Assembly: GCA_030142905.1 (NCBI GenBank)
Contig: JASJOG010000177.1
Span: forward strand, 496,001 to 560,000
DNA: 64,000 bases
DNA from: Heliopora coerulea
Taxonomy: Eukaryota > Cnidaria > Anthozoa > Scleralcyonacea > Helioporidae
Direction of reading: 5' to 3'
The notes under the pieces are model-generated. The model worked only from the letters and a program-made list of their open reading frames with translations. It did not search any database and was not told where the DNA came from. Numbering within the stretch: the stretch's first letter is position 1; each line of letters begins with the position of its first letter. Shown here piece by piece: positions 33,601 through 45,200 of this stretch. The position numbers and the translations under genes are program-made.

Positions 33601-36600
33601 TCCCCTCCCCTCCTTTCCATCGCTGGATTTCCACCGCTTCATACAGGCTTGAAACTATCTTACCTGGCCAACGTATTGCGGTCCTGGTGAATTCCTGTCA
33701 TCCCCACAATATATAACAATTGAAACTCTGTCATAAGTTAAGTGCACTTCCCGACCAGCATATTGTATGTTTCTTTGTTTCTTAGAAATGGGAATTGTAT
33801 TGCTCGTTTTATCTTTCCCTAAGCTAATGCACACATCAGAGTTGTGGCAAATTCCAAGATTTTGAATGCCGCAGATATTGAAGGTAACTTTGCCGTTTGG
33901 AATCTGCATTAAAAAGAAAATAGATCTGAGGATCAGCTGACTGCACGAATTTACCGACATAGTAAGGGTTGGTCACCTCAGATATAATAATAACAAAATA
34001 AAAGTCAATACCATTTTAATGATAATGGTATCGTTTATGTGTTGATAATTACAACAATCGGGAAATTATCAAACCAGAGTAGCAGGATATGTTTACCTTT
34101 ACGTTATGAACTCCACGTTTTGTTAAATCAAAGCAAAATCCCTTGTTAGGATCATGAAATGTGCAATTATGATTTCGATATGGTTTTGGTTCACAAACCA
34201 ATGATGTGAACCACGTGATGAACGTTGAGCAGCCTTGACTATCGCTGTACACAACAATTTTGCCCTGAAAAAACCAAAACAGTATCCTTAGAACGAAAAC
34301 GCTTTTACCCGGTAATCCATCTCGAGCGGATCTAATCTGTTTGTACTTAACTTTAAATTCATGACCCGAAAAATCTAACATCATTGTCGAGCCAAAGATT
34401 AGGCAGAAGCGAATTTTAACCAAACTGTTTCATTGTAAGGTCCAATAAAAAAAATAAATTAAAAAAATTAAAAAAAAGAAAAAAAAAAGAAACAACCTCT
34501 GATTACTTTATGGTAAACTACCTTCATCATTACTATGATATGACTAACATCCCAATATATATGGGATAAAATGCTATAAAAATTGTAATCTAAAAAAAAG
34601 TACCCTCTTAACAGCACAGATGACAGTTTTAACGGTTGTCTATCAAAAGGGTTAGGTCTTTTTACTTAATGTTGTCTCTGATAATTAATAACTTTTTTCC
34701 CCTTCAAATAACAATATGAAATAAGATGCAATATCACGGATACTTACCAAAGTTTCATTATGGTCACAAACAAATTTGATGGTTGTGTTGGTAGCTTCAG
34801 TCGTACAGTTGCCCCGGATATACACCAACTTAACCCCTTTTCCTCCAGATTCATCATTTATAGACGGTGGAGACCCGACATGCCTGAGATCAAACGTTGA
34901 AAACTTTCCATTCTGAACAGACAACTTATGAATGGTTAAACACGCTGCCGCTGGAAAGAGAAACTTAGGTCACATCATGACAAATTAAAAGCATAAAGTC
35001 ACATGATCGCATATTATCACATGGCATCACATTCTGTCCGATTCTTTGGGGCGTATAAGACTGCTTGACTAGGAAGTTTCCGAAGGCCATTTTCAAAACG
35101 GTCGTCTTCATTTCAAAGAGCCAGGAAGCAGCCAAAACTTACTAAATGACAAATTGACGTAAAGAGAGAAGGCTATTCATTTCAGAGAAAGGCTCCAGGC
35201 AATGTTCCATCCAAAAAAGAGCCAATTGCTCGAAATGTCAGTTTTGTAAGTTTTGCCTGTTCCAGACACCTTTGACTTTTTACACATCGTTTAACAATGC
35301 TGACGCAGCACTTTACTTTCAAATCATTTTTCTTTGTCTACTTTGGCCGCACATCCTATCTCAATTATTCATTTCTCCTCACCTCATCTCAATCAATTCA
35401 CCTCACCACCCCTCACCTCACTTCACCTCAACCCATCCCACCTCAATGATTTCACCTCACCTCAACTCACTTCACGTCAACACATGCCATCTGAATCATC
35501 TCACTTGATCTGACCTCATCTCAGTCAACTCACTTCACCTCACCTCACTTCACTTCAATTTACCTCACCTCACCTCACCTCACGTGAGCATAAAGGTAAA
35601 GTCTTTTTATTTATACTGGATAACCCTATCAGCTATCTGAGCTGGTCTCCCTAGAGGTCCAGTAAGGGCCTACCCTCATGGGTCCAGTGTTATGACAGGA
35701 GGAAACCGGATGACCCGGAGAAAACCTGCGATGCTTGGTAGAGTCAAACTGGGCAACACTCTTCTCACATGTGACCGAGGCAACTTTTAATCAGATTACT
35801 GCACGCGACCGGAATCGAACCCTAGTCACAGCGGTGAGAGACACGTGCACTACCACTGTGCCACTAGCACCCCATAGCATATCCTACCTCAATCATTTCA
35901 TCTCACGTTACTTAACTTCACGTCAACACATGTCATCTCAATCATATCACTTTACCTCACCTTACTTCAACACAATTCATTTCACCCCACCTCGCCTCGC
36001 CTTACCTCAGGTCAATACATCTCATCTCAATTCACCTCACCTCACCTCATCTCAATCAATTCACCTCACCTCACCTCACCTCACTTCATTCACGTCAACA
36101 CATCCCTCCTCAATCATATCACCTCACGTCAACTAGTCGCAACTCCATCACCTCGCTTCACTTGACTTCATCCCATCCCACCTCAACCAAAGTATATCCC
36201 CTAACCTTATCTCACTCCACCAAACCCATCTTATTCATGTCATCTATTCTCGTCTTGTCCCTTCCACTTCACTCTCACCCCAAGCAAGTTACAGTGAACC
36301 CTCTCTTAACGGAAACCTCCCTAAGACGGACACCACGTCAGGTCCTGTCCGTTTGTACATTATTTCACCAGAACCAAACTCTCTCTTAGACGACGGACAC
36401 TATTCACGTAGAAAAAAAGTTTAAAATACTGGCTCCTAGAGTGGACAGATAATGGCCTGATCAATAGATCAGGATAACGAAATTTCACTATGTCAATAAC
36501 AACGATGACTCAGGTTCCCAAAATTAGCAAATTCTTTGTCGTATATTTAATTACCCGAAATACATTGACGCGTTTCGCTGGAAACGTTAGTGCCTTTCTC

Positions 36601-39600
36601 TCGCGACAGAAAGACTGGCGCGAAATGCTTAATCGACTTTATCCTGACGGCAACCTGACTGCCAGAGTCCGATTTTATCATCTCCTCCTAAGATGGACAC
36701 CTCTCTAAGACGGACGAGAACGGTCCCGAAGGTGTTCGTCTTAGAGGGAGTTCACAGTAGTTCAAAGAACACTCTTACCTGCCTCACAATGTCAATGGCA
36801 CAAACTGCAGCCTCAGAAGAACAGCGCGGGTCATTTACCAGTGATCGACATACGTTGATGAGATACCTATATTGGCCGTGGAATGCCTACAAATGATAAA
36901 AATATTACTATATCGAGCAGTAATTTAAGGGTTAAAGCTACAAGAAGTCAAAAATTAACATTTGGAACATTAATAGCATAAAAATAAATACAAATTAGAT
37001 GTTTTCTCGTGTTTTAACTTTTTCATTGTAATAGTTTAACAAGGCCCAGTAGTTACCAGTTTTCTTCTGAACGGAACAGAGTTTTTTAACCCTCCGAGAC
37101 GTCTCCCTTTGACGAATAAAATCTTCGAGCATTAGCCAGGACAGAGTCAAAAGTAGCCTACAGACCTAGAGGAGTTTATTAATTCATGTTATTGTTGTTG
37201 TTGATGATGGTGGTGATGGCATCGTTGATGTTGTTGTTGTTACCGTCATTATTGTTGTTGTTGTTATTGTTATTGTTATTGTTGTTGTTGGCGGTTGTGG
37301 TGGAGTTGTTGTTGTTGTTGTTGTTGTTGTTACTGTTATTATTACTGTTGTTGTTCTTCTTCTTCTTTTTGTTATTGTTACTGTTGTTGCGGCTGTTGCT
37401 GTTGTTGTTGCTGCTGTTTGTTTTTTTTTTGCACTGTCATCACAGTTTGAGCGACTGATATTATTTTGACCTGGATGATGAAGGAATCTTTGCCATGCAA
37501 ATCCACGGTGTTACATCTGTTTATTATGTAAAATTAGTGAGGTTCCAGAGCCACTGGGACAGTCACCAAGCTATTCAAGTAAAAAGCACATAACCAACCA
37601 GACTAACAAAAAATGACTTGAAATTTACACCAGAAATTGAAACACACCTCGTAATTTCCATTGCTCTTGATCAAAGGCGATAAATCATAAAATTTACTTC
37701 CTTTACTGGCCACACACTCGACCTAAATAAAAACATAAAACTTAGGTTACGTTTAACCTCGTCCTGCCTTGGGCTGCCCAATTAAGCCTCAAATAGTTCT
37801 GTTCTGTCCATAATTTCCTTTTTAAGTCATGTTTTACATTGCCTTCATTTACGGCGTTTTTACACAAGATGAAAGATTCCCCAAGTAGCGGCATTTTTTA
37901 TGCTTTTGTGAGTTCTGGGGTGGAACTAATTTTAAAAAAGACAAAAGAAAATTCCACCCCGCGGAGAAAAAAATTCCGCTTATTGGAAAACCAGCTTTGC
38001 ACTGTCTTTCTCGGCGCTTTTCCTGCTCTGAACCAATCCCACCATGCACCTCTCCCATCCAGTCTTTCACGTCACCTTTTCCCATTCCTTTTCTATTCGT
38101 CCTCCTACTCACCTCCGCCTCACAAGCTAACGGCGTTCTCCAGGTCACATAATGAGTGCAGTCGCGCGATCGCTCAAGCCTGGGCTGTCCATTGCCTGAC
38201 ACCGTGTGATCACAAATAAATGAAATCAAGGTCTCCATTTTACGACCAGGCAACCCATAGCAGTCATCGTCATTCTTGTATAAGAGGTACAAAAAACCTT
38301 GTCGATAGTGAAGACTGGTTGAGCGCACCAACGCTCACATACTTGGCGTTTACTTTCTTGCACATACCAGTTGAATTCGGCCAACCTGAGAGAACACCGG
38401 CAAATTAAAAACTTGAAACAAAACACTAAATCACAGGACTACAGTAATCTAGACGATCAAATTTAGAAATTGAAATTTTTCAGAGCAATCCATGTGCGTT
38501 CATCTGTACACTATCGATAAATTTAGAAATTGAAATCTTTAAGAGCAATCCATGTGCGTTCAACTGTACACTATCGATATTCCCTCTGGTTTAACCTTTG
38601 ACAAAAATCAACGATCAATTCCTCGATCCTCATTACCAACTCTTGCTTCGCAAATACCGGCAGGAAACCACAAAGTACACCAACGTCTTCCATGAAGAAA
38701 TAACAGTTGAAATATCTCTAACTCATTTTTAGATAACGTATGAAGTATTCGACTTATCACACGTTCATCTCGCTATCTGACCATCAGTGCATGGATGTAA
38801 TTATCGAGATAACAGAGAGACGGAGACCGACTGGGAAAGACAAAAAGAGACGTAGACGGAGATAGGAACAACAGACTGTAACGCAGACTGGAAGAAAGAG
38901 AAAAAAGAGATAGAGAAACGAACGTAGAAAAAAACGTAAACAAGAGGCAAACGGAAGGTACAAAGACGAAGAGAGGTAAAGGGCTACACTCCTCCTTTAA
39001 GCTTACCTTCCAATTTTAAAGCTCCACAAACGCTCAACATATAATTTTCCCCGTTCTGATCCTTCAAGACGTAACCATTTTTATTGTATAATTTACGCAG
39101 GTCAATAATCTTCATTGTAGTGGGATGGATAGCTGTGCAATTCTTCGTCGGGTTTAGGGTAACTCGGCTTTTCACAAGGCAAGCAGCTTTCGTTATCCAT
39201 GTAAAATGGAAAATCTTTTTGTTTTCATCGTATCCATGAAGAACGGGGTCACCTTAGAACATAAAAATACACTAAAAAGTTTATTTACCAACGATAAACA
39301 GTAAATTAAAATATCTTTATTTATACTGGATAACCCTATCAGCTACCTAAGCTGTTCTCCCTAGAGGTCCAATAAGGGCCACCCCTCATAGGGGGGGGGA
39401 CAGTGTTACTACAGGAGGAAACCTGCGATGCTTGGTAGAGTCAAACAAAACTTGGACAACACTCTTCCCATATATGATCAAGGTAACTTTAATCAGATTA
39501 CTGCACGGAGCTGGAATCGAACCCTACACACAGTCGTAAGAGACACGTGCACTACCATTGTGCCACCAGCACGTCTTCAAAGTGTAAAACAACATCAAGT

Positions 39601-39994
39601 CACATTCAGCGCAGTAGTGTCATTCTTCATAAGGAGTCAATCACGCGCAATTTTCACGTTCATTTGCAGCAAGTGTAGCGATAGCATTTTACTTTGACAA
39701 ATCCATTTGCAACTCCATCGAGTTACAAATATAAGGAGAACTCCAGTATATAATCACCTGGAGATTAAAAATTAGATTCAAGCAACGTAAAATGAAAATA
39801 CACATATATAACATCCATCACGGTTTGAAAGTCACAGGGTTACACTTACCCCCAGTCCTTCTGGAACACTGTCACACACAAACTGGATTCGCGTATGATT
39901 GCAATTAGACCTGCTGCCACATCCATAGTTCATAGTCAAAAACCCATTACTCATCGTCAGTGGTTTATCCATCGCACCGAGGCTATATACTTCG
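27641..39994 (-). CDS. IGF2R: Cation-independent mannose-6-phosphate receptor (IGF2R-like), 3' part
   Basis: Type I sorting receptor that delivers lysosomal enzymes from the Golgi to endosomes. Exons: 39850-39994, 39007-39252, 38113-38385, 37648-37722, 36779-36886, 34748-34912, 34097-34264, 33664-33903, 32940-33103, 32396-32439, 31763-31841, 30760-30825, about 30083-30165 (membrane span), 29256-29343, 27641-27799. At least four to five MRH repeats show the usual cores: FYDLSPLIKSNGNYE, YLINVC, TRIQFVCD, CTHYVTWRTPLAC, ITWFTSLVCEP, LFNWVSPLVC, FVFVWRTRAAC. The tail has KYICCRPSYQASYRYKKV (palmitoylation-type CC and a YxxV endocytic signal, as in vertebrate tails) and ends with DDDDLLPLDDDLLNLED, two GGA-type DxxLL signals. 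The 5' part is missing. Phase slips occur at the 39850/39252 junction and inside 38113-38385, and the linker before the membrane span contains a TGA in frame. Parts of the last MRH repeat were not found. Confidence 0.88.
27879..28863. mobile_element. TTAA-flanked non-autonomous DNA transposon
   Basis: Ends GGCTGGTTTCCATATAACCG and its exact inverse, with TTAA at 27875-27878 and 28864-28867. The inverted homology extends through CAGCCGTAAA, with subterminal GCGATGCCGCAGCACTGTCG-like blocks near both ends. TTAA targets suggest a piggyBac- or Kolobok-type source. It sits in the last intron of the IGF2R-like gene. No transposase recognised. Confidence 0.8.
29607..29680 (+). repeat. tRNA-like SINE head
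   Basis: GGGAGTTCAATGGTTAGAGT resembles an A box and AATTCGATCCCCG a B box, about 40 bp apart. Different family from the 24645 copy. Confidence 0.5.
29704..29862. repeat. MITE with TACCATGAAAT ends
   Basis: Outer inverted ends AGTACCATGAAAT and ATTTCATGGTATTAC; inner inverted pair CCCGCTCGAT/ATCGAGCGGG and TTTAGTAAAATT/AATTTTACTAAA. End sequence resembles the TAATACCATG elements at 61843 and 61986. Confidence 0.75.
30270..30610. repeat. GGTGAG-type minisatellite
   Basis: Degenerate units of GTGAGG/GGGTGA over about 340 bp in an intron of the IGF2R-like gene. The long minus-strand frames here (His/Pro/Leu-rich) come from the repeat. Confidence 0.8.
32064..32214. repeat. Short MITE with GGTTTTCCAC ends
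   Basis: AAGCTGGTTTTCCAC at the left and GTGGAAAACCGGCTT at the right, with TTTGCGCAAA-like subterminal sequence on both sides. 151 bp, non-coding. Confidence 0.75.
32651..32857. repeat. Foldback element with hammerhead-like remnants
   Basis: Inverted arms starting TTGGTGATGGTGGATCGTCC. Both arms contain GACGTCAGTCACCAAC or its inverse; next to it CTGGAGATGACCTC and GAGGCC resemble the core and helix II of the hammerhead-like motifs elsewhere in this window. Core bases are altered, so activity is not expected. Confidence 0.6.
33258..33625. repeat. CT-rich low-complexity tract
   Basis: CCTTT/CCCTT units on the plus strand in an intron of the IGF2R-like gene. The large Ser/Phe/Pro-rich frames on both strands are artefacts. 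Confidence 0.9.
35372..36205. repeat. CACCT/CTCAA low-complexity array, split by a SINE
   Basis: Irregular CACCTCACCTCATCTCAATCA units at 35372-35590 and 35884-36205. The gap between them is the SINE at 35598-35872, which apparently inserted into a once continuous array. Confidence 0.8.
35598..35872 (-). mobile_element. tRNA-derived SINE, copy 1
   Basis: Minus strand: A-box-like TGGCACAGTGGTAGTGCA (35846-35863) and B-box GGGTTCGATTCC (35811-35822), then a body ending in AGGGTTATCCAGTATAAATA. About 85% like copy 2 at 39305-39573 by eye. Confidence 0.8.
36292..36757. mobile_element. pogo/Tigger-like non-autonomous element
   Basis: Ends CAGTGAACCCTCTC and GAGGGAGTTCAC with TA on each side (36290-36291, 36758-36759). 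Subterminal AAGACGGACAC/GACGGACGAG repeats. A short plus frame around 36508-36545 (TQVPKISKFFV) resembles a pogo transposase C-terminus, the only coding remnant. It ends 21 bp from an exon of the IGF2R-like gene. Confidence 0.7.
37180..37432. repeat. (TTG)n trinucleotide tract
   Basis: Impure GTT/TTG repeat giving a meaningless poly-Leu frame. Confidence 0.95.
39305..39573 (-). mobile_element. tRNA-derived SINE, copy 2
   Basis: Same family and orientation as 35598-35872: A-box-like TGGCACAATGGTAGTGCA (39548-39565), B-box GGGTTCGATTCC (39513-39524), same body and TATAAATAAA tail. Lies in the first intron seen of the IGF2R-like gene. Confidence 0.8.
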
Positions 39995-40340
39995 CTACAT
40001 TGAAGAAGAAAACCAAAGAGTTCACATATTCATTCATTCCATAGTACATGCTAAAGCGGTGCCCATTATTTGCCAGCAAAACTACGAAAAACGGCCATGA
40101 TATCATTTCAGAATTATCCTCAGGATAACATGAAGAGAGAATTTCACGTTACCAAATGGATGAGTCTGAAATAAAGTCGTAACACTGCACATCCTCAACG
40201 ATAATTGTTTATTTGTCACGATAATCTCTTGTGTACTTAAAGTTGATTGAAAATACTGTTCCCAATTCACTTGATAGCTCAGCTAGTAAAGCAGCAGTTG
40301 TTAGTCCTGATAAAAAACAGTGGCATAGGAAGCAAGTTGG
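39995..40340. other. No gene recognised
   Basis: Should contain further upstream exons of the IGF2R-like gene if it continues, but none was seen. An A-box-like TTGATAGCTCAGCTAGTAAAG at about 40270 suggests a SINE fragment. Confidence 0.35.
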
Positions 40341-40541
40341 GATTGGGGGGGGGGGGGCGATCTCACGAGGCGCCAACATGGTTGGCGCGGAGAGAGAAAA
40401 TTTTTAAAAAGTGGAGTCTCTAGATCGCCAGAAAGGGCATGTTTAGAGTCTAATCTACCTCTTTCATAATCGTCGTACAGGTCCGTACAAAAGATGAATT
40501 CTTACTACTGTTCTGTTGTGACTACTGTTCTGGAAAAGGTT

Positions 40542-43407
40542 TTAATCGAAGCAACCAAAAAAGGCCCTTCTACGTTCGTTACAACCTACAAATTTCTTGG
40601 CGATCTCGTGGATGTCAAGTTCATCGATTTCCGACTGATAAATGTTAAGAAGCATGACATTGTTCAGTCTTTCTTGACCTATATTCGCTCGAAGATACGA
40701 TTTCAGTCTTCGAAGCACTAAGAACGTACGTTCAGTTGTAGCAGATGTTGCTGGAATAGTAAGGTATAGCCTGAGAAGCTTGTCGACCTCGGAAAACAGC
40801 TTTCGGTTGATGACACTTTCAAGCATCACTTTGCACAGGGTTTCAAGCTTAGTGACCTGTTTTATTGGCACTTCAGCATTCGAACACTTGACCAAATCAG
40901 GAAACATCTTCAGTTGTAAATCCAGACGTTTTTCGTCGAGATCTTCAGCGTATGTTTCCGAAATTGCTTCGGGAATGGCAAAGTGATTTGTATTGGCAGC
41001 TGTTAAAAGTAATTGTTCAATATCTCCAAGCAGTGAAAATCCTTTCTGGTCAAATCGTCGACCAAGTTCTTCATGTAGAAGATCAAGAACTTCAAAGTAT
41101 TGCTGTCGATGAAACGCTTTCGGGATGCTGAAGCGATGCCCAGGAGCACCATCATCTAATCTTGCGGTGCTTTACTTTGACGTGACAGAGTTGGAGCTTC
41201 TGTTTTATTTTCTGATTCCTTTAATACGCGATCGTAGAAACTATTAAATTCTTCATCTGAACGCATGCGCTTGTAGTAGTTGCGGGTTAGATTGGAAGAA
41301 TTAAGGGCAACTTGGATGTTGCAATCTTTACTCTGCAAAGTCCGAGATAGTTCCTCTCCTGCACTGAAAACAAGATAAGACTATCGCAAACCAAACAGAG
41401 TCGAGAACTTCTCAAGCCTTCCAAGCATACCATCTGCTTTCAGACCAATATCTCCGCCTTCTTCAACAACTACTTCGCAGGTTGCTTTAACAGCCTCATA
41501 GTTGGTCAAGACAGCATAAATAGCTTCGGTTCGAACTGTCCAACGAGTTGGGCAAAGAGGTTTTAGATTCTGATGGTCGGTGATGGGATTTTCTTCAACT
41601 TCTATTCGCTTTTCTCTGAATATTTCAGCCCTTTTTGGAGATTTGTTTATAATGTGGACAGCTTCCCGGACCAAGTCTAAGGCACCTTTTATCAGCCGAG
41701 ACGACTTGCAGGCATCTTGTAAACACAAATTAAGGCTATGAGCTAAGCAGTGAACTGGAATTGCACGTGGTTCCTGTCGTTGAATTTGAGTCGCAACACC
41801 ACGAAATCTACCACTCATCGCTGCAGCACCATCATAACTCTGGCCAAGACAGCTATTCAAGGGCAAAACACATCGTATGAGAGCATCCTTGATGTGTGCT
41901 ACGATTGAATCAGCTGTGCAACTTGAGTTTTGAAACAAACCTAATGGATCTTCGTGGATGTTGTATCACTCATCTACCCAACGACAGCAAATTACCAATT
42001 GCTCTTTATTGGAGATATCTCTTGTCTCATCTGCCATGACACCAAAATATTCTGCCTGGCGGATTTTCTTGAGAATTCCGCGCAAAACGTCCTGGCCCAT
42101 CATGCTGACTAATTCATTCACAATCTGAGGAGATTGATAACGGTTTAATTACAGCCATTCTAAAATTTCTGGTACATCTTCAGCTCCAGTCATCATCATC
42201 TGATGCAAAATTTCCATCTTTTTCGTTATGCCCTAAATTTAAATGTTGGATGTTGTCAATGCAGGTTATTTTTTAGAAATGCCAGATGCGTTTTTGACAT
42301 GGATCAAAAATCAATAACAAACTTGTTACTTAACTCGTAATGTTATTCCTTGCCTCAGAAGATATTTAATGGAAGATATTTCCTTTTTCAGCAATAACCG
42401 GTGTAATGCTTGAGACGTTTCAAGTTCAGTTGCTAGCTGGTTAGCAACTGAAGGTTGACGCATGAGGATATGCTTTTCCATACTTTCTCTATGGCCTTGG
42501 CTGCTCTCGTGCTCTTTAAAGCGTTGAAGAGCTTTTTTTCCAGTTGGTAAAACCATCCGCAGTAAAGGCTTTCTCTTGCTTCGAGCTCATTGTTAAGATT
42601 TTTTTTTGTCTCATTTTCCGGCAGTAGTGGCAGAAAACTGAATTGCTGGTGCCACATAGCGTAATCCAAGGATGACTATCGTACCAATCAGCTTGAAATT
42701 TTCTAAGCCGAAAGTTTTTTCCATGACCTGCAGTATAGGATGTCTTTTCCAGGATTTCCTTAGAGTGTGGTTGAAACGGTTCACTCAAGTCTTCGGCACA
42801 ACATAAATTCGTGCATTTATTGTTACCCTGTAAAGATGAAATTAGTAGCTACCAAGCATTAGTGCATGAAGAAGATAACAAGTTACTATAATCCTTTCCG
42901 AAATAGGTAATGGCAATTTATAAACTTACTTCAGATAGGCGATGTTACGTTTTCACATCATCACAGGACAAAAGATTGTGAATATGGTGTAGCTTTTAAA
43001 AAGAAACTAAAAGTGAAGAAGTACCTGATTATCAATACTGTCTTTATCCAAGACCAAGGAAGACGTTATCGGTTCGTGTTCTTCACACAGACTTTCATCT
43101 GCAAGAAAATGGTACTAAAAGCCTTTAACATTGGTAACTTTAGACTAAACTACGACGTGTCGAGTTACCAAACAAGAGCAAAGACACTCAGATGGCATAA
43201 ATACCCAACAGCTGGGAAATTTATAATATACCGTGGCATAATCAAAAACGTTACGTAAAATTGCTTACCTTCTCGTACGTTGCTGACGTTTCTTTGTTCA
43301 GTTTCTTCGTTAGTAGACTCGGAGGTAGTTAAGTGAACGGACTCCTGTCGACTCTCTCTGCGTTTGAAATACTGTTTGATAGAACGTGCGGGTTTATTTG
43401 CACTCAT
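40542..43407 (-). pseudogene. hAT transposase (ZMYM1/DUF4371-like), decayed
   Basis: Minus strand in order: N-terminal SIKQYFKRRE from the ATG at 43407; TTF-type zinc finger, FQADWYDSHPWITLCG with VFCHYC (about 42610-42710); RFKEHESSQGHRESM (about 42480); SYDGAAAMSGRFRGV, IPVHCLAHSLNLCL and CPTRWTVRTEAI (41530-41850), the hAT catalytic region; and the C-terminal dimerisation block LRLYLTIPATSATTERTF (about 40740). Frame breaks occur in an A7 run near 42535 and stops at about 41940, 41380 and 41158, so it is inactive. Terminal repeats were not resolved; G-rich runs near 40345 and 43650-43680 may mark the ends. It sits just upstream of the visible IGF2R-like exons. Confidence 0.88.
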
Positions 43408-43439
43408 GATTTATTCATATGTTCATGCTTGCAGGTGCG

Positions 43440-45029
43440 CTAGATGATAACTTTTTAATGAGGCAAATACCGCTGCTTGGCTCAACAATACAAGAGTAAT
43501 ATGAAAATAAAATATGACGCTCAGTTCAACTTCGATGAAAAATGATATAAACTTTTCGAACACAGATATTTCATTTATTTATACACGAGCTCAGATACCT
43601 CCGAAATTCCAAAAATGTCACCACATTTTCCAAATTCAATTATTATTGGGGGGGCTACGGCCCCCGCGCCCCCCCCGCTTCCAACGCCCGTGCACGCAAC
43701 AATTCGAAGTAGTGCCTGCGAAGTTTCAAAATTTGCGAGGTACGCGGCTGCGACAGTGACGTCGAATAGACACAATGCGCTCTTCTGTTTTCGCTTCATT
43801 TATGTCATTTTCAATTCCGACTTCCATATTTACAAAAATGCTATTTTTCTCTGCTTTTGGAGTAAAATATCTGTAAGACTATGCATCCGTTAACAGCAAG
43901 TTACATATTATTAAAATCCTGGCAACTTGGTTAATTTTTAGAAAGAAAAAAAAAAAGAATTTTCGCATATGCACTTAAACGAAGCCACCGTTTTACAACA
44001 TGTTAGAGAGCCAAGATTGTTTCGCAACTGGGGTAAACGGTGAAAATGTATGTCTCATCAAACATTTGTACCCCAACGCTTCCGTGAGTATGACAAACGG
44101 TGCGTAAACGAAAGTCTCGTTAATGCGCAACATGTTAAGCATATCGCGTCTTATTCAAGTGCGCGTGATCTGAGTATGTCGTTAGATGTTACGTTGTATC
44201 ACAAAAGAAACCAAAGAAGATGCAAACATAAAGTCGTATTCGATCTCTCATTTACAAGACTTGGATGAAAACTGTGGTGCATTTCAGGGAAATATGATAC
44301 CTTGCCAGCTGACAAGCACGCAGCTTGAGTCCGATGTTTGTAATAACTAAGGTTAGTGGCCGAGTCCAAGTATAGTCAGGTCCAAGTTTCAGATTTTAGG
44401 CATGTTAGCCAGTATGAAGGGTCGATAGTTGGATGACGAACAGGTTCGAATTAAGTGATTAATCCATCGAGGTTTAAAAGAATTATTTTACGTCACTTTC
44501 GTCTTCAATGACTGAACGTTTTTAGTCATACTACGTTTGATATGATTTACGTTTTTTGTGCTTGTTAGAAGGAAGAAAGAATTTCGGTAATTTCTGTGAT
44601 GCTAAAGCTATTAACTGGTGTATTAAACGTGTGGTGTATTAAAGGTATTAAATGGTAAAAATGGTGGCTTATATGCAGCTGACTGTGCAACACACAAACC
44701 GATCTTGGCAGCGGTGATAAGCTCCTATTCATCGCTCTGCTTTCTGTTTATTAAACTAAATGTCCAAAATGCTAGTTTGGAATTATTCATGTATATTCTC
44801 TTCAACTAACGCTGGAGCCTTGCACATTCTCCACGAGCAACTTTTAGAAGTAACCATCATTAGCAAGGCTGTCGAATAGGCTATTGTATTGCAATGTTTG
44901 TCCGAATTTTCTAATTAACAAACACATGGAACCCTGGTGGTATTTCACGCAGAAGTCATGGACTGACGCCGACGTAGTTGATTAACCGATTCCGGTTGTT
45001 GGCATTGGATGAAAACTAATTATTATTCA
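43440..45029. other. Intergenic, hAT edge to HROB promoter
   Basis: Contains a G/C run at 43649-43680 possibly belonging to the hAT terminus. The short frame at 44050-44268 (plus) is unrecognised. No MRH exon was found here. Confidence 0.35.
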
Positions 45030-45200
45030 AGTATATTGGTCAATTGCGATTGGTTAGAAAACGAAATTGGCGCCATGCAAATTTAAATTCGGCTAATCAG
45101 ATTCTGGCATGTGGTTTCTGGTCAGTTGGTGTTTCTGATTTCCCAGGAGAAGGTTGAGGTACACGGCTAGAAGATACTAACCTACACTGCTGCTATTCCA
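45030..45200 (+). promoter_or_regulatory. Putative HROB promoter
   Basis: Within 170 bp of the start codon: ATTGG (inverted CCAAT) at about 45035, 45049 and 45066, an E2F-like TTGGCGCCA at 45067-45075, and an octamer ATGCAAAT at 45074-45081. The cluster suits a replication-linked gene. No transcription start is visible. Confidence 0.35.

Noticed and set aside
33222..33716. 164-codon Phe/Ser/Pro-rich frame and antisense Lys/Glu-rich frame
   Set aside because: CT-rich low-complexity tract inside an intron.
37186..37458. 90-codon poly-Leu frame
   Set aside because: Product of the (TTG)n repeat.
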